Assembly (NCBI RefSeq): GCF_009870125.1
Contig: NC_046679.1
Location: forward strand, 18,724,001 to 18,788,000
Reading direction: 5' to 3'
Origin: Drosophila pseudoobscura
Taxonomy: Eukaryota; Arthropoda; Insecta; Diptera; Drosophilidae
DNA length: 64,000 nt
This document shows, in pieces, positions 1 through 11,275 of the stretch (positions within the stretch are counted from its first letter, which is position 1; the number at the start of each line of letters is the position of its first letter). A program made the translations under genes and the position numbers. Under the pieces are notes generated by a model. The model ran no database searches. It saw nothing but the letters and a program-made list of their open reading frames with translations, and had not been told where the DNA came from.

Positions 1-568
1 TATTGTTTTCAGCAAGTGTCGAATAGCGAGGTCCTTCGAGTGTAAGAACTGTTGCCTTGGAGTGCGTGGCGAGGTCAAGTTCTTGTGCAGCATTTAGAAG
101 ATGCTGCCTTGTACGCTCGCAGAATGCAGGATACATTGGTAGATGACAGACACCAAAGGGACTGCCCAGTGCACCATCATAGAAAGTCTGAGCACGCCTT
201 GTTGTGTGATCTATTAAATCGTTTGGCACGACAAAGTCTCCTGGCATAATATCCTCCCGCAAAGAACTAAGGCTGTGGGTTACCAAGATGTGTGTGCATC
301 CTAATTTACGCATGGCCCAAATGTTAGCTCTATAGTTAATATTTGTCGGCATGATATCATGCAAACGGCCATTTCTACAGAGAAGGGCACATTTTACGCC
401 ATCGATTAAGCCTTCAATTATAATGTCAGAAGGTTTTCCAAAAGGCGTACACACAGCATATTCCATTCGATCTTGTAGTGAGATTGTTGTATCCAGATCA
501 GCGTCTCCAATTATTCCAATTTTAATTGGGAAAGGATCTTCATTTATCGGTTCTAAATTGTTTTCCAT
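1..568 (-). CDS. MTAP-like purine nucleoside phosphorylase, partial (3' end outside window)
   Basis: Intron-free reading frame starting at 568 (start MENNLEPINEDPFP) and still open at position 1, giving 189 residues. It follows the S-methyl-5'-thioadenosine phosphorylase family throughout: nucleotide-loop region at residues 17-26, TPFGKPSD at 41-48, GRLHDIMPTNINYRANIWA at 67-85, SLREDIMPGDFVVP at 102-115, and LEGPRYSTLAEN at 177-188. The family cleaves methylthioadenosine to adenine and methylthioribose-1-phosphate in methionine salvage. Several usual active-site positions differ: the GGTGLD loop reads GDADLD (21-26), the RH pair reads RN (65-66), and the phosphate-binding TACG stretch reads HSLS (98-101). 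Flies are known to carry more than one MTAP-like gene, so this may be a diverged paralogue with a changed substrate or no activity. Family placement is secure; activity is not. Confidence 0.9.
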   Translation of the reverse strand, partial: MENNLEPINEDPFPIKIGIIGDADLDTTISLQDRMEYAVCTPFGKPSDIIIEGLIDGVKCALLCRNGRLHDIMPTNINYRANIWAMRKLGCTHILVTHSLSSLREDIMPGDFVVPNDLIDHTTRRAQTFYDGALGSPFGVCHLPMYPAFCERTRQHLLNAAQELDLATHSKATVLTLEGPRYSTLAENN

Positions 569-985
569 GTCTAACTTTAAATTTTATCTGAACTTTCCGA
601 AAAGTGTTTTTTTTTTTTTATTTTATTTGTTTTTAACCAGTTGTAAAGATGATTTGTGTTTCTCAGAACACTTGTTCAAATGAACTGTATTTCTTTCAAT
701 GAGGTCTAAAATTTAATATATATATGCCATGATGGTTAGTTTTTTAGACAGTAATTCATTAATCGCAAAGACAATCAGCTATAACAAGCCCGGTATTCGA
801 AGATTTTAGGGATATAGTACTATTTTTGTGGTAACACCCAGAAAGAAGCGTTTCCGAACACATAAAGTATATACATTCCTGATCACTATCAATAGCCGGA
901 AAAACAATAGAAACGACACATTTTTTTTCGTATTTTTAAAAGTTTTCTTCAGTGAGTATATATTTTTTTAGGTTTTATAATTTTG
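569..985. other. Intergenic; possible divergent promoter region
   Basis: A/T-rich sequence between the MTAP-like start and the first Tc1-like inverted repeat. Apart from the DINE-1 fragment at 811-905, nothing was recognised. The 5' end of the plus-strand YTHDF gene was not located and could lie here. Confidence 0.4.
811..905 (+). repeat. DINE-1/mini-me fragment
   Basis: Contains a diverged copy of the DINE-1 core (CGTTTCCGAACACATAAAGT, then a TTCCTGATCACTATCAATAG variant). It lacks the (GTCY)n tract and the 3' half. Confidence 0.75.
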
Positions 986-1580
986 ATTGAAGATGTACAC
1001 ACTTGATCATAATAATAGGTACACACATCTACGTAAAAAAGTATGTAGTGGTCAAGTGTTATGGTTGTTTTCTGTGGCTTTCCGCGAGTTTCCTGACTAG
1101 GTTTTAATTTTTAAAGCATTGTAACAAAATTATGAGACCTTTTCATTAATTTGGCAATGGCCCGAAGAGATTGGCTTTCTTTTTCCAGACTAAGAGCCAA
1201 TTGGGCTGTACAATAAGACTTTCGGCCTATTCTTGTAAGAAAAAAATAATTATTTGTTTATATTTAGACTGTTGTTAAATGAAATGGACGTTTAATTGCC
1301 AAAAAGTCAAGAATTTCCAAATTATTCACTTGATATTCAAAATTTACTGACACTGTACCTATTATTTTGATCAGCCATAATGTGATGTCAACTCGCAATT
1401 TCGCTTAAAGCTCTGTTATTCGGCGGTTTCCCTGTTTAATTTTTTTTGTCACGGAACTGCAATACATTGACAAATAAAACATACCAAACAAAATTTTGTT
1501 TTCAACACTTAAAGTACGATAAAACTAATTATTAATGAAAAGCTTCAAGGTGTACCTATTATTATGATCAAGTGTGTATA
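986..1580. mobile_element. Tc1-like terminal inverted repeats
   Basis: The sequence at 990-1022 (core CACACTTGATCATAATAATA) reappears inverted at 1548-1580. A third, diverged copy lies at 1352-1376 in the same orientation as the right one. The core resembles Tc1-family ends. No transposase is present between the repeats, so this is either a non-autonomous element or two nested remnants. A related end occurs at 50679-50708. Confidence 0.6.
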
Positions 1581-1759
1581 TCATGTAAGTATCAAAATAT
1601 AAAAAAACAAAAAAATAGAAACGAAAACAAAGGTTCTTATATTGTTTTAAAATTATAGAAATCGAATTATTAAGCCAACATTTTATAAATACGCACAAAA
1701 GAAGATATAAAATTATTCCTGTGGATACAGGTGTTTTTCTTGTTGTTATACGTTTCAGA

Positions 1760-1819
1760 ATGGGTCGAGGAGTACATTTCACGGATATTAAGAGAAATCA
1801 TATCCAAAATCTAAATGAG
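1760..1819 (+). pseudogene. Tc1-like transposase, N-terminal stub
   Basis: An ATG at 1760 opens MGRGVHFTDIKRNHIQNL, which looks like the start of Tc1-family transposases (MGRG-K/H type). The frame is cut after about 20 codons by the DINE-1 copy at 1816-2279. Confidence 0.5.
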
Positions 1820-2279
1820 GGGCAATGTTTGTGAGTTTGTGCTTCGGCCGCGACGCTACATTTGTACCCTATACTCAGTCAGTATAGCTCCTCTCCGCCA
1901 GAGGGCACAGATAATTTACGACAAAGAGTGTTTGAGAGAAAGACAGTCTGGAAGGTCAGGACAGTCTCTATGGTTCTACGTTTTAGATTTCTCGTATCTT
2001 TGAAGTTGTGAATGCCACAGATTTTCGTCCTTTGTGGAGGCGGTTTTTGAAAGGCGCTTGTACCAGTGCGATGTCACAGGAGTCTAGCTACAAAATTTTG
2101 TTGCTCTATGTCAATGAGAACTAGGCGTCAAACAAGACGGACGGACAAACAGACAGACATGAATCATTCGACTCGGCTATTGATGCTGATCAAGAATATA
2201 TAACATATACTTTATTACACACATCCGCTTTCCCCACAAATCTAATATACCTCTATAGTCATTTTCAGTATCGGGTATT
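1816..2279 (-). mobile_element. DINE-1/mini-me element, near full length
   Basis: Inverted relative to the copy at 10138. It runs from the AGGGGCAATGTTTGTGAG end, through the CCACAGATTTTCGTCC block and GACGGACGGACAAACAGACA (complement of the GTCY tract), to TCAGTATCGGGTA at the other end. Confidence 0.85.
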
Positions 2280-2509
2280 GTCCAAAAATGGCGAGCTTGG
2301 TGTGGCTAGTTTCAGTCTATTTATTAAGACTTGCTGCCTTCTATAGGAAGGATAGTGTTTGAGGGGAGAGTTAGTGATAGAGAGATTGCTGATTTGTTGG
2401 TATCGCTATATCGCTATCGTTAATATCGCTAGAGTTGTGGTTTGGGTACTTACGAGTATGGTTGCAATCCAGTTTTTATTACTGATGACTCGTTTGTAAT
2501 GCTCTATCT

Positions 2510-3180
2510 GGTTTCACCGAAGCGGTGAAACAGCCCCAGACCATGATCGAAGCGCCACAAGGTTTAACGGTCTTCTTTGTGTATTCTGGAGTTAATTATT
2601 TGTTGGGTGGACGTCGTACATATAGTTTACCATCACATCTAAAGACACTAAACTTGGATTTTTCGATCCAAACAATCATATTTCAAAAATTAGGAACTTG
2701 GTGGGTATGCACTGTGGCGAATTGAAGGCGCTTTTTAAGGGCTTAGGTCTCCTGGGCTTAGGTCTCCTGGTGAAGATTCAAGGTATTATGTACGCCGAAA
2801 TGTGGAGAGACATTCTGAGTAATAATTTATCTGGAGAACATGCTGATAATTTGCCACTTGCCTGTATATTTTAACAGGACAAAGACCCGATACATTGCTG
2901 CAGGATAGTCAAGTCGTGGCTTAACCAAGAGGGAATCAATGTTTTGTAATGGTCTCCGCAGAGTTCCGACCAGAACCCTATAGAGAACTTGTGGGGAATT
3001 CTAAACCAAGTCATTGCCCAAAAAAAAACAGCAATTAAAAGGATTTGTGCCGAATTTTACAGGAAGAATGAAGGAAAATCACCCCTCAACAGTGGGCACG
3101 TCCTGTAGACTCAATACCAAGGCGTTGCTCCACTTTTCTTAAGCAGAAAGGTCATCCTACAAAATTTTAAAGTAGTTTTT
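2510..3180 (+). pseudogene. Decayed Tc1/mariner transposase
   Basis: The plus strand shows a broken Tc1 catalytic region: a segment like MYAEMWRDILSNNL near 2790-2830, QDKDPIHCCRIVKSWL near 2877-2925, then PQSSDQNPIENLWG near 2957-3000, carrying the second aspartate and terminal glutamate blocks. There are several stops and shifts. At 2511-2531 the arms GTTTCACCG/CGGTGAAAC form a small inverted repeat where the upstream part of the gene appears flipped. Confidence 0.7.
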
Positions 3181-3432
3181 TTAAAAATACTAGGAATACT
3201 GGGAAAATTTTAACTTTTTTAACCATTTTTTTTGAGGTGGCTTAAGTATATGATCAGGATATTTTGGAGATGATTTCAGATTTTTTAATTATTTCGCTGA
3301 CTATATATTTTCATAACTTGGTTTTTGTTGTATTAAAACACTGACATATAGAACTAATTTGAGACAAAAAATGGGAGCTGTAAAATAAAAACTTTTCTTG
3401 ATATTCGCTTAAATTCTTCGTGTAGTTCTTGG

Positions 3433-3463
3433 GGCTTAAGTGTATGAGCACCACTGTATATAT
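3433..3463 (-). repeat. Tc1-like terminal repeat
   Basis: Read inverted, this is CAGTGGTGCTCATACACTTA, a typical Tc1-family end, about 250 bp beyond the transposase remnant at 2510-3180. The matching left end was not found. Confidence 0.45.
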
Positions 3464-3706
3464 CTGCCGAATGCGAATCCAACAAATATCATTAAAATCG
3501 TTTCAGGTGTTCTTGAGTTATTAAAAGTTATTACATATACAAAAAAAAGATTCTTTAACTTTATAAGAGGTATAATGTAATGTCTATAATATATCATATC
3601 ATATAATTATCATACTTATACAGATACAGCTCGATAGAAACCTGCATATGATCTTTTTCTTGTTGATTTCTTATACAAATTTTCGATGATCCCAACATCT
3701 TTACAG

Positions 3707-6700
3707 ATTCATATAAAAGACATGGACATAGTATTATTAATAATACACGACGAGACGACCACCAAATACCTTCTTGGAATCCAAAAAAACTGTTTGAAAC
3801 GAGTTGTGCACTGCAGGTACTTCAAAAATATACATAATTATGTGATTTCAAAACTCTAAGCCGCTTCTGGTACGCATGATAATAGTAATTCAAAAATCTC
3901 GTTCGGAGTTCTCAGATATTCTGAGATACAGAAGTATGGATATATGAGCTATCGGGGTGCCACAGAAAACTGTAGAGTCTTTGACTCCCTTTGAGCAAAA
4001 AGTTGTAGTATTACAAAAATAGTTTTGGGAAATGTTGGTTTATTTTAGTGCTTTTCATTAGGGAAAAGACAGTTTTTTGTAAGCCTACGCAGAGAAAATT
4101 TTGGTACTCTTTACTTTTAATTTGTAAACAAAAAAATTCGAATTTTTACTTGCCCAGCTATTGCGTTTGAATGACAACCTTGACAAAAATAGGTTCTTTG
4201 CAAAAAACATGGCAGACAATATATAAGAAAAATGAGCCTTCGTAAAGAAACAGTGAAGCGCAGTATACTTAGAAGCACATCAGACCCGTTTTCCACTGTC
4301 CACACAGTTACAGCTTTCGTTTAAAGTTTGGCTCATTTTATTCTTGACAAGGAATACATACCATTTGCATTTATGTATTTTAATAATATGTAAAAGTTAC
4401 ATAAGTTGCAAAATGTTCGTAAAATTGAGAAGCGAAGCCGAACCGAAGCAAATTATTGAAATGTCTGTTGGCATTGCAACGAGTGATTCCAGATGGTGTC
4501 CGCAGGATGGTGTCGCACAGCCCCATTAGCTCCAGTGTTGACATCGATCACCCGTGCTACGGGCCAATTCAACGGCGTCAAGATGTCGTCCTTAGTACAG
4601 ACGACGTCGTGGACCTGGAACGAGGGTTGTGGTGTGCGCCATATCCTTGTTATGATCTTGTCCGCATTTGAAACATTTTAACTCTTGCAATGTTGCGCCA
4701 GAACTGAACAAAAGGTATCACTTCTACTTTAGAATATAGAAAATTGATTTTAGTTGGTAACTGCTCTCTTCTGACTACTGCCAGAAGGTAAACTTTCCCC
4801 CGATGCTCTCTCTCTTCGCGTAATCCGAACTATCTCCTCAATTGGGGATGTCCGAGGTTACAATCTCTGCTAGCTGTTCCTCCGAGTAATGCCCGGGGAT
4901 CCCAAAAATTAATCCTGCTTTTTGGACGAAGTGACTAAAGATTTGGGTTGAGTACCCTTGAGCAGCGTAAAAACTGTTTTCCACTATCCCGTTTGCTTCC
5001 TCGTATCTACTTAGAGTTCAATTCATCAAAAATTCTTTTCCAACTTTACTAATACATTTCAAGTTGTCATTGCTTTGCTTTTCAATTTCTTCGTCCCTAT
5101 ATATGCGGTACAAGCATAATCTTTCTTTTTTTGTTTTTTGTTTCCTCCGGTGGAATACCCAAAAATGTACCAAAAATTCTATCTGTAGGAGGGAATTGAA
5201 ACATATTTAAACAACCGATTTTATTTAAAGTAAATGTAAAGACAATGAATGGCAGGAAATTATAAAAAATTACTGTTGAAAAATAAAAAGAAAATATATT
5301 TAATATCTATCTGTATTTATATACCTTTTTTTTTCTAGCCAAATCGTAATGAAAACGAATACCGGTCAACGCAAATTGACAACCGCACATGCGATGAAGC
5401 AGAATTTCATGGAGCTGTGGCAGCACCCAAAAAGACAACCTGGGCGTCTATTGCATCGCAGCCGGCTAAACTGTCATCAAGAGTAAGTATTTCATGATAT
5501 CAATTTGATGGAAATATAACTAAAGTAAATACACAGGCTGCATCGACTACTTCCAATCATAAAAAAAAGGGTCCTGGTATGCCACCACCACCAATGGTAC
5601 CCGGAAAACACAATTTAGATGTTAATGTATGGGACTTACCAAACAATAAGCCACCGCCTGTACCGACACCAACATCACCGATTGATTTGGTTTATTCTGA
5701 TTTTAACTCGGATTTTTCAAAATCATCCAACACAGAGCCTCTTCTAGGGGCACGATCTGAAAAGGCTTATAAAGACTCGGAAAATTTGCATAATTACGAG
5801 AACAAAAGTTTGGCTAACATAAGTAATTCCAGCAGAATAAAGGTATCTCCAAAATGCCAAACTCGCAAAAATTTGGGAGCACATCCGGTACATCAGCCAG
5901 TAGGTCCTCAATTGAGTAATTTGGAAACTCACGGGTCATCTATCCGACGACCCGAAGGTGTTAATCTTACAAATCGGAATACTGACCGTACAGGCAGCTT
6001 TTCTAGTTCCCGCAGTGATTTTGAAAGTACATCCAAGTGTAAATATCTGGATCAAAACAGTTCTCGACCAATAGAACCGCCTGTAACTGAAGAGATTCCT
6101 GTTGATCCACAATTACTGTTGGAAGAATTAAAAGACAAAAACAATTACAATCCAAAACTAATGGACTTAAACAAAGCCACAACAGCACGGTAATTAACCC
6201 TATTTAACATAACTATAATTTTTTACTTTTCTGGTTTCATGGACTCCCCATGGACTCTTTTTATAGCCGATCCTCGAAAAGAGTATATTAGGTTTGTGGG
6301 GAAAGTGGATGGGTGTAACGCCCAGAAGAAAGCGTTTCCGACCCCATAAAGTATATACATATATTCTTGATCGGTATCAATAGCCGAGTCGTTTGAACCA
6401 TGTCTGTCTGTCTGTCTGTCCGTCCTTATGAGCGCCTAGATCTCAGAGACTATAAGAGCTAGAGCAACCAAATTTGGTGTCCACTCTCCTGTTAGATCTC
6501 ACTATTACATGTGTATTTCAAAATTTCGAATAAGCAACTTCTTGTACAGGTACATTAATTGGCCGTTCTTTAAGGTATCGTTTGTAAGAATTTATAAATA
6601 AACGGTTAAGGTCCTTCCCACAAATAAACATAAAATATTCCATCTGCTATGGAAAAAAAAACCGCACCAACCATTGTGAAATTCACAATTTGGCATTTCT

Positions 6701-8765
6701 TGCATTATCTGTTTCTTCTCCGTCTAGAAAATCATAATTGAAATGCAGAGCTACGCGTCGTCATACTATAAAAATATGGTAAAAATATTAATTAGAGCGT
6801 GGAGAATCTCCATCAAGAACTGACTAACTTGCTATGTCCACATATACGCAAAAAGATTCATTAGTTAGATCAATAGATTAAAAAACGTAATATGCTCTTT
6901 ATCACACACGCCCAGTATATCACTTCTATCCAAAGCAGAAGATAAACGCCTTTTTCAGATAATCATTGCACTTGTTTGGGCATGATTCTGAGCATTTATG
7001 CTGGGCTCTAATATGATAATACGTGGCATGTATTTATAGTTGTGATCGTTCTTTTAGTTTGTGCTTTAACTCTATTGTTAAATTATAAGGTCAAAATCGA
7101 AACAATACACAAGACATTTACTAAAAGAAAAGATGGTAATAAGTTAGTTACTATGTTTGAATAATAAATATTTTACTTTTAATTATACATTTTTTATTCG
7201 AAAGGTTAAGTATAGCTCATGACAATTAAATTTTCTTTTTTTAGTTTTTTTGTCATCAAATCGTATTCTGAAGATGATATCCACCGTAGTATAAAGTACG
7301 AAATTTGGTGCTCAACTGATCATGGAAATAAGCGATTGGATGATGCTTTCAAAGAGAGACATAAAGAAGGTGGACATATTTTGCTATTCTTTTCTGTGAA
7401 TGGGTCTGGCCATTTTTGTGGGATGGCGCAGATGATGACTCCAGTAGATTACAATTCTACTTCAAGCGTTTGGTCTCAAGACAAATGGAAAGGCAAGTTT
7501 AAGGTAAAATGGATATATGTAAAAGATGTACCTAATACGAAACTCCGCCACATCCGTCTGGAAAACAACGACAACAAGTCAGTGACGAATTCTAGAGATA
7601 CCCAGGAAGTGCCAAATGACAAAGGCATTGAGGTGTTACAAATATTGCACTGCTACAACCATATTACGTCCATTTTCGACGATTTTTCTCATTACGAGAA
7701 GAAACAAGAAGAAGAAGTCTCTTCGAAGCGTCCGCCAATGCATGTCCATGATGGCAATAATCATGTCAAACCACCTTTAAGTCGCAGTTTTAGTCGAAAC
7801 TGTGACAATAAAGAAAGGGAACGCGATAACCGCGGCAGTGTCATGTCCCAAAAACATTTCATCGCTGGAGGAGCTGGAGCTAGTTTCCGTAATGTAGTTC
7901 ATAAAAGTGCCTCGGGAAGCGGGGGCTTTAACATCAACTACACTGAATATCGTCGTGGCTTTGACATAAAAAAAACTTTTAGTAGTGGTTATCACTTAAA
8001 AAATAGAGAAACCGTGGAATTTGAGAGAGAAAACGAATGTGGAACTCAGCATGTTTCGAAAAACAGAAAAAATGAATATCAACAAAATAATGCCATTAAA
8101 AGCAATTTAAAGAATCGTGATCGAGATTTCAGTACTGAACAAATGAAAATCGACGTACGCTTTCGTACTGGTCTGTGCACATCCAAGGATATGACAAGAG
8201 TAAGTGCTACTAATCAAAATCAAAATCTTTGTAAACGCGATATTTTTATACCCGATAATCAAAGAGTGGATGTGTGTAACATCCAGAAGGAAGCATTTCC
8301 GACCCCATAAAGTATACATATATATTTTTGATCAGCTTCAAAAGCCGAGTCGATGTTGCCATGTTGTCTGTCTGTCTGGGTGTCCATCTTATTTGAGACC
8401 ATAACAGCTATAGGAACGAAATTCGGTGTACAGACTCCTGTGATATTACACTGAATCATGTCTGCTACCTCCACAAAGAACGAAATTTTGAAGATACCAG
8501 AAAGCCGAATGTAGAGTCATAGCGAATGACCATATCTACCAGATTGCAGAATTGCAGTGAAAATTCCACGCGCTTACTCATTTTCTCTCTCTGTTTCATA
8601 CACTCTTCCGCGCGGAGGGAGAATAGATAAAAAGAGACATTTAAAAAAAAAGTACATGTGACTTCCTGAGTATCGGGTATAAATTAAGCTCACATTCTCA
8701 CTTAATTTGTTTAGTAACTTGATACATTTCTTTTACAGAACACTGATAAAGGTCCGAAGCAATGA
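3707..8765 (+). CDS. Ythdf: YTHDF m6A-reader protein (5' exon(s) missing)
   Basis: Exons: 3707-3816, 5339-5482, 5537-6189, 7245-8199, 8739-8765; all junctions are GT-AG and the phases agree (1,0,0,2,0). About 628 codons are seen; the initiator exon was not found. The N-terminal part is low-complexity and includes [17 protein letters not shown] and a proline-rich stretch (5579-5690), as in YTHDF proteins. The YTH domain starts at the third junction with [20 protein letters not shown] and continues to about 7700. The tryptophans expected for the m6A cage are present in [11 protein letters not shown] and [15 protein letters not shown] proteins bind m6A mRNA in the cytoplasm and affect translation and decay. 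The C-terminal half of the large exon is basic and disordered. The last exon encodes NTDKGPKQ and a stop. The second, fourth and fifth parts are separated by introns carrying transposon remnants. Exon 3707-3816 is the least certain. Confidence 0.9.
4480..4645 (-). mobile_element. BEL/Pao integrase C-terminal fragment
   Basis: On the minus strand the sequence reads [20 protein letters not shown], matching the conserved end of BEL/Pao polyproteins (W-P-x-A-R-V then a G-x-x-G-x-VR block). It lies within the first seen YTHDF intron and is too short to assign to a family. Confidence 0.6.
4646..5040 (-). mobile_element. Non-LTR retrotransposon ORF1 (gag-like) fragment
   Basis: The minus strand contains [21 protein letters not shown], then [31 protein letters not shown] and, after a frameshift, [12 protein letters not shown]. 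This order (RRM-like region, then a CCHC knuckle) is that of I/Jockey-type ORF1 proteins. Multiple frameshifts make it a dead fragment. Confidence 0.6.
6258..6535 (+). mobile_element. DINE-1/mini-me element, 5' half
   Basis: Starts TTTTATAGCCGATCCTCGAA, includes the CGTTTCCGACCCCATAAAGT core, then (GTCT)4-GTCC and the CTATAAGAGCTAGAGCAACC block. It lies inside the YTHDF intron 6190-7244. Confidence 0.85.
8245..8690 (+). mobile_element. DINE-1/mini-me element in the last YTHDF intron
   Basis: From TTTTTATACCCGATAATCAA through the core and a short GTCTGTCTGTC tract to TGAGTATCGGGTATAAATTA. It sits 45 bp after the splice donor at 8200 and 49 bp before the acceptor at 8738. If the intron is retained, it supplies a stop codon (8308-8310). 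Confidence 0.85.
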
Positions 8766-10137
8766 ATATCAATTAAGCATAAGTTTGCCAAGATTCAGTA
8801 AGATTATTTTTCCAAATAATATTGAATGGATGGCTCCCATAAATCTACGAAATTTTAAGATGTAAAAGTTTAACATTTTTTAACTATTGTGTGTATAGGA
8901 AAAAGCCCATTTCATGATAAATATAGAAAATAACACCAAACAAGTGGGAATTAGGATAAATGATTAAAATATGATTTTTTACGTAATTATTTATTTTAAT
9001 ATTTATATAAATCTATTGACGCTCACATTGAACAGGACATACTAAAACTAATGACCGATTTGTACAAGATTTCAAAACATCAAGGAACTTTCTTATTTCA
9101 TTCCTTGTAGTTGCACTGTAACAAATTATAAGAGTTATCTGAATCTAAATAATTTTTACACGACCTATGTATGTATAATATAATTAAAGCATTCAATTAA
9201 TCATTTTCTGAAGTTTTTATGTTCAACTTATAATACTATATAATCGACATTTGTCTAAAGAAAATTCACTAGAAATTGATATTACTTATTGAAGTACATA
9301 CTTCACAGCATTTCGGGAAAAGGCAACATTTTTGGAATGAGTGAAAACAGAAAGGTGAGGTACAAATATGGTTTATAGATTTTAGACCAGAAGTTATAAA
9401 CAAAAAATCAATACTGTCATGAGTCTAATACTCTGACTTCGCTAGATTTTAATAAATAATGCCTAAGTAGAAGACTGATACACATTAATAAAAAAATGTA
9501 TGTATGTGCGGAGGACTCACATTCGAAACTAGAAAGTCCACATTATATTCTATTGACAGATATGTTTTCCTGTCCTTTGGGACTACTTTCGCCTATTCAA
9601 TTCCATAATAGATCACTTTCGATTAACAAAAAAATTATGAACTGTTTTAAAAATGTATTATATAGATATAGTGTTTAAAATAAATGAAGTTAAAACACTA
9701 GTCGACATTCGACTGTAACATACCCGCATCTCAGATTTGTTGTTTACACTAACTGGAAATTGTCTAATTGGAATTTAACAGGCGTGACCTATAAAATGAC
9801 CTATTATAATAAACAAAAAAGATTGGACAGCCGACAGTGTCTATTTCGTTTGCTGGAAACGAGGACACTAATAAGAAAGTATGGTCATGCTTGTCTCCAT
9901 TTCAGCATACGTTTTTCACAAATCCATATTGGTCTGTTTGTGTCACGCAGCAACAGCTGCGCAGATACCAAAACACATATGTGCATTACCAATTAAATGA
10001 ACCACCAAAATACTCCTTTAAACAAAGATATATCAGTCGGACAACCTTGGAAATATGGTTGATATTGATGGTCAACGGAAATGGTCTTTTGGAAGATATG
10101 GCGCAGTGCCGCCATATTAGGATTATTTATTCTGTAC
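8766..10137. other. Intergenic, no gene recognised
   Basis: A/T-rich. Short open frames at 9496-9678, 9760-9996 and 9837-10163 have no recognisable family, and the last runs into DINE-1. No repeat with clear boundaries was seen. YTHDF 3' UTR must occupy the first part. Confidence 0.4.
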
Positions 10138-11275
10138 ATTTTTATACCCGATACTCAAAATGAGTATTGGGGTATATTAGATTTGTGGTGAAAATGGATG
10201 TGTGTAACGTCCAGAAGGAATCGTTTCCGACCCTATAAAGTATATATATTCTTGATCAGCATCAATAGCCGAGTCGATTGAGCCCTGTCTGTCTGTCCGT
10301 CCGTCCGTCTGTCCGTCTGTCCGTCCGTCCGTCTGTCCGTCTGTCCGTCCCCTTCAGCGCCTAATGCTCAAAGACTATAAGAGCTAGAGCAACGATGTTT
10401 TGGATCCAGACTTCTGTTATATGTCACTGCTCCAAAAATATTTCAAAGCTTTGCCCCGCCCACTTCCGCCCCCACAAAGGGCGAAAATCTGTGGCATGCA
10501 CAATTTTAAAGATACGAGAAAACTAAAAACGCAGAATCGTAGAAGATGACTATATCTTCTAGAGTGCAAAATCTGAACCAGATCGTATAATTATTACAGC
10601 CAGAATCACGAAAACAATTTCACTCTTTCTCGCTCTGTCTCACTCTAACACACAGGATTCATGGTCGGTTTTGCCAATTGCAAAATATGAGTTCAAGGAT
10701 CTCAGAACCTATAAGAGCCAGAGCAACCAAATTTGGTATCCACACTCCTGTGATATCGGACCTTGACCGTTTCATGTCCAAATTTCGCCACACCCCCTTC
10801 CTCCCCCCAAAGGACGAAAATCTGAGGCAACCACAAATCTCAGAGACTATTAAGGCTAGAGTAACCAAATTTGGTACACACACTCCTTTAAAGTGTCACT
10901 ATAAATCGTATATCTCAGAATTTCGCCATACCCCCATCCGCCCCCACAAAGGACGAAAATCTGTTGCATCCACAATATTGCACGTTCGAGAAAACTAAAA
11001 ACGCAGAATCATAGATAATGACCATATCTATTAGATTGCTGAATCTGGATCAGATCAGATCATTTTTATAGCCAAAAGGAACAAATCAATTTGCAGTGGC
11101 TACGCAGCGCCCGACGTCACGCTCAAACTGATTTTCTGTCTCTCTCGCACGCACTCTTTGTCGTGTCGTTAAATATTAGGGGCGTCTGCCGGAGGAGACC
11201 CATACTGACTTAGTATCGGGTATAACCGTAGAGTTGCGGTGTCCGCAGCAACTCACAACGTTCCCCCTCGTTTGC
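10138..11275 (+). mobile_element. DINE-1/mini-me element, extended copy with internal duplication
   Basis: Full structure: TTTTTATACCCGATACTCAA start, core block at 10204-10270, (GTCY)n at 10286-10350, a CCACAAAGGGCGAAAATCTG block, then TTAGTATCGGGTATAACCGT and CAACTCACAACGTTCCCCCT at the end. The segment 'ctataagagc(t/c)agagcaac ... tttcgcc ... ggacgaaaatctg' occurs three times (near 10375, 10705 and 10845), so the element is longer than its roughly 450-bp relatives here. Confidence 0.85.
10286..10350 (+). repeat. (GTCY)n proto-microsatellite
   Basis: Run of GTCT and GTCC tetramers, about 16 units, inside the DINE-1 copy. Such tracts are a known hallmark of mini-me/DINE-1 elements. Shorter versions are at 6405-6425, 12853-12885 and 21609-21640. 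Confidence 0.9.

Noticed and set aside
351..683. 110-residue plus-strand reading frame
   Set aside because: Antisense shadow of the MTAP-like gene and its 5' flank.
7777..7995. Minus-strand frame inside YTHDF
   Set aside because: Shadow of the long YTHDF exon, Ser/Thr-rich by antisense of a basic region.
10286..10350. CRISPR-like regular short repeats
   Set aside because: The unit is a 4-bp GTCY tract without spacers, typical of DINE-1/mini-me in a eukaryotic genome.
10678..10998. 106-residue frame with internal repeats
   Set aside because: Lies wholly in the duplicated part of DINE-1; repeats come from the DNA repeat, not a protein.
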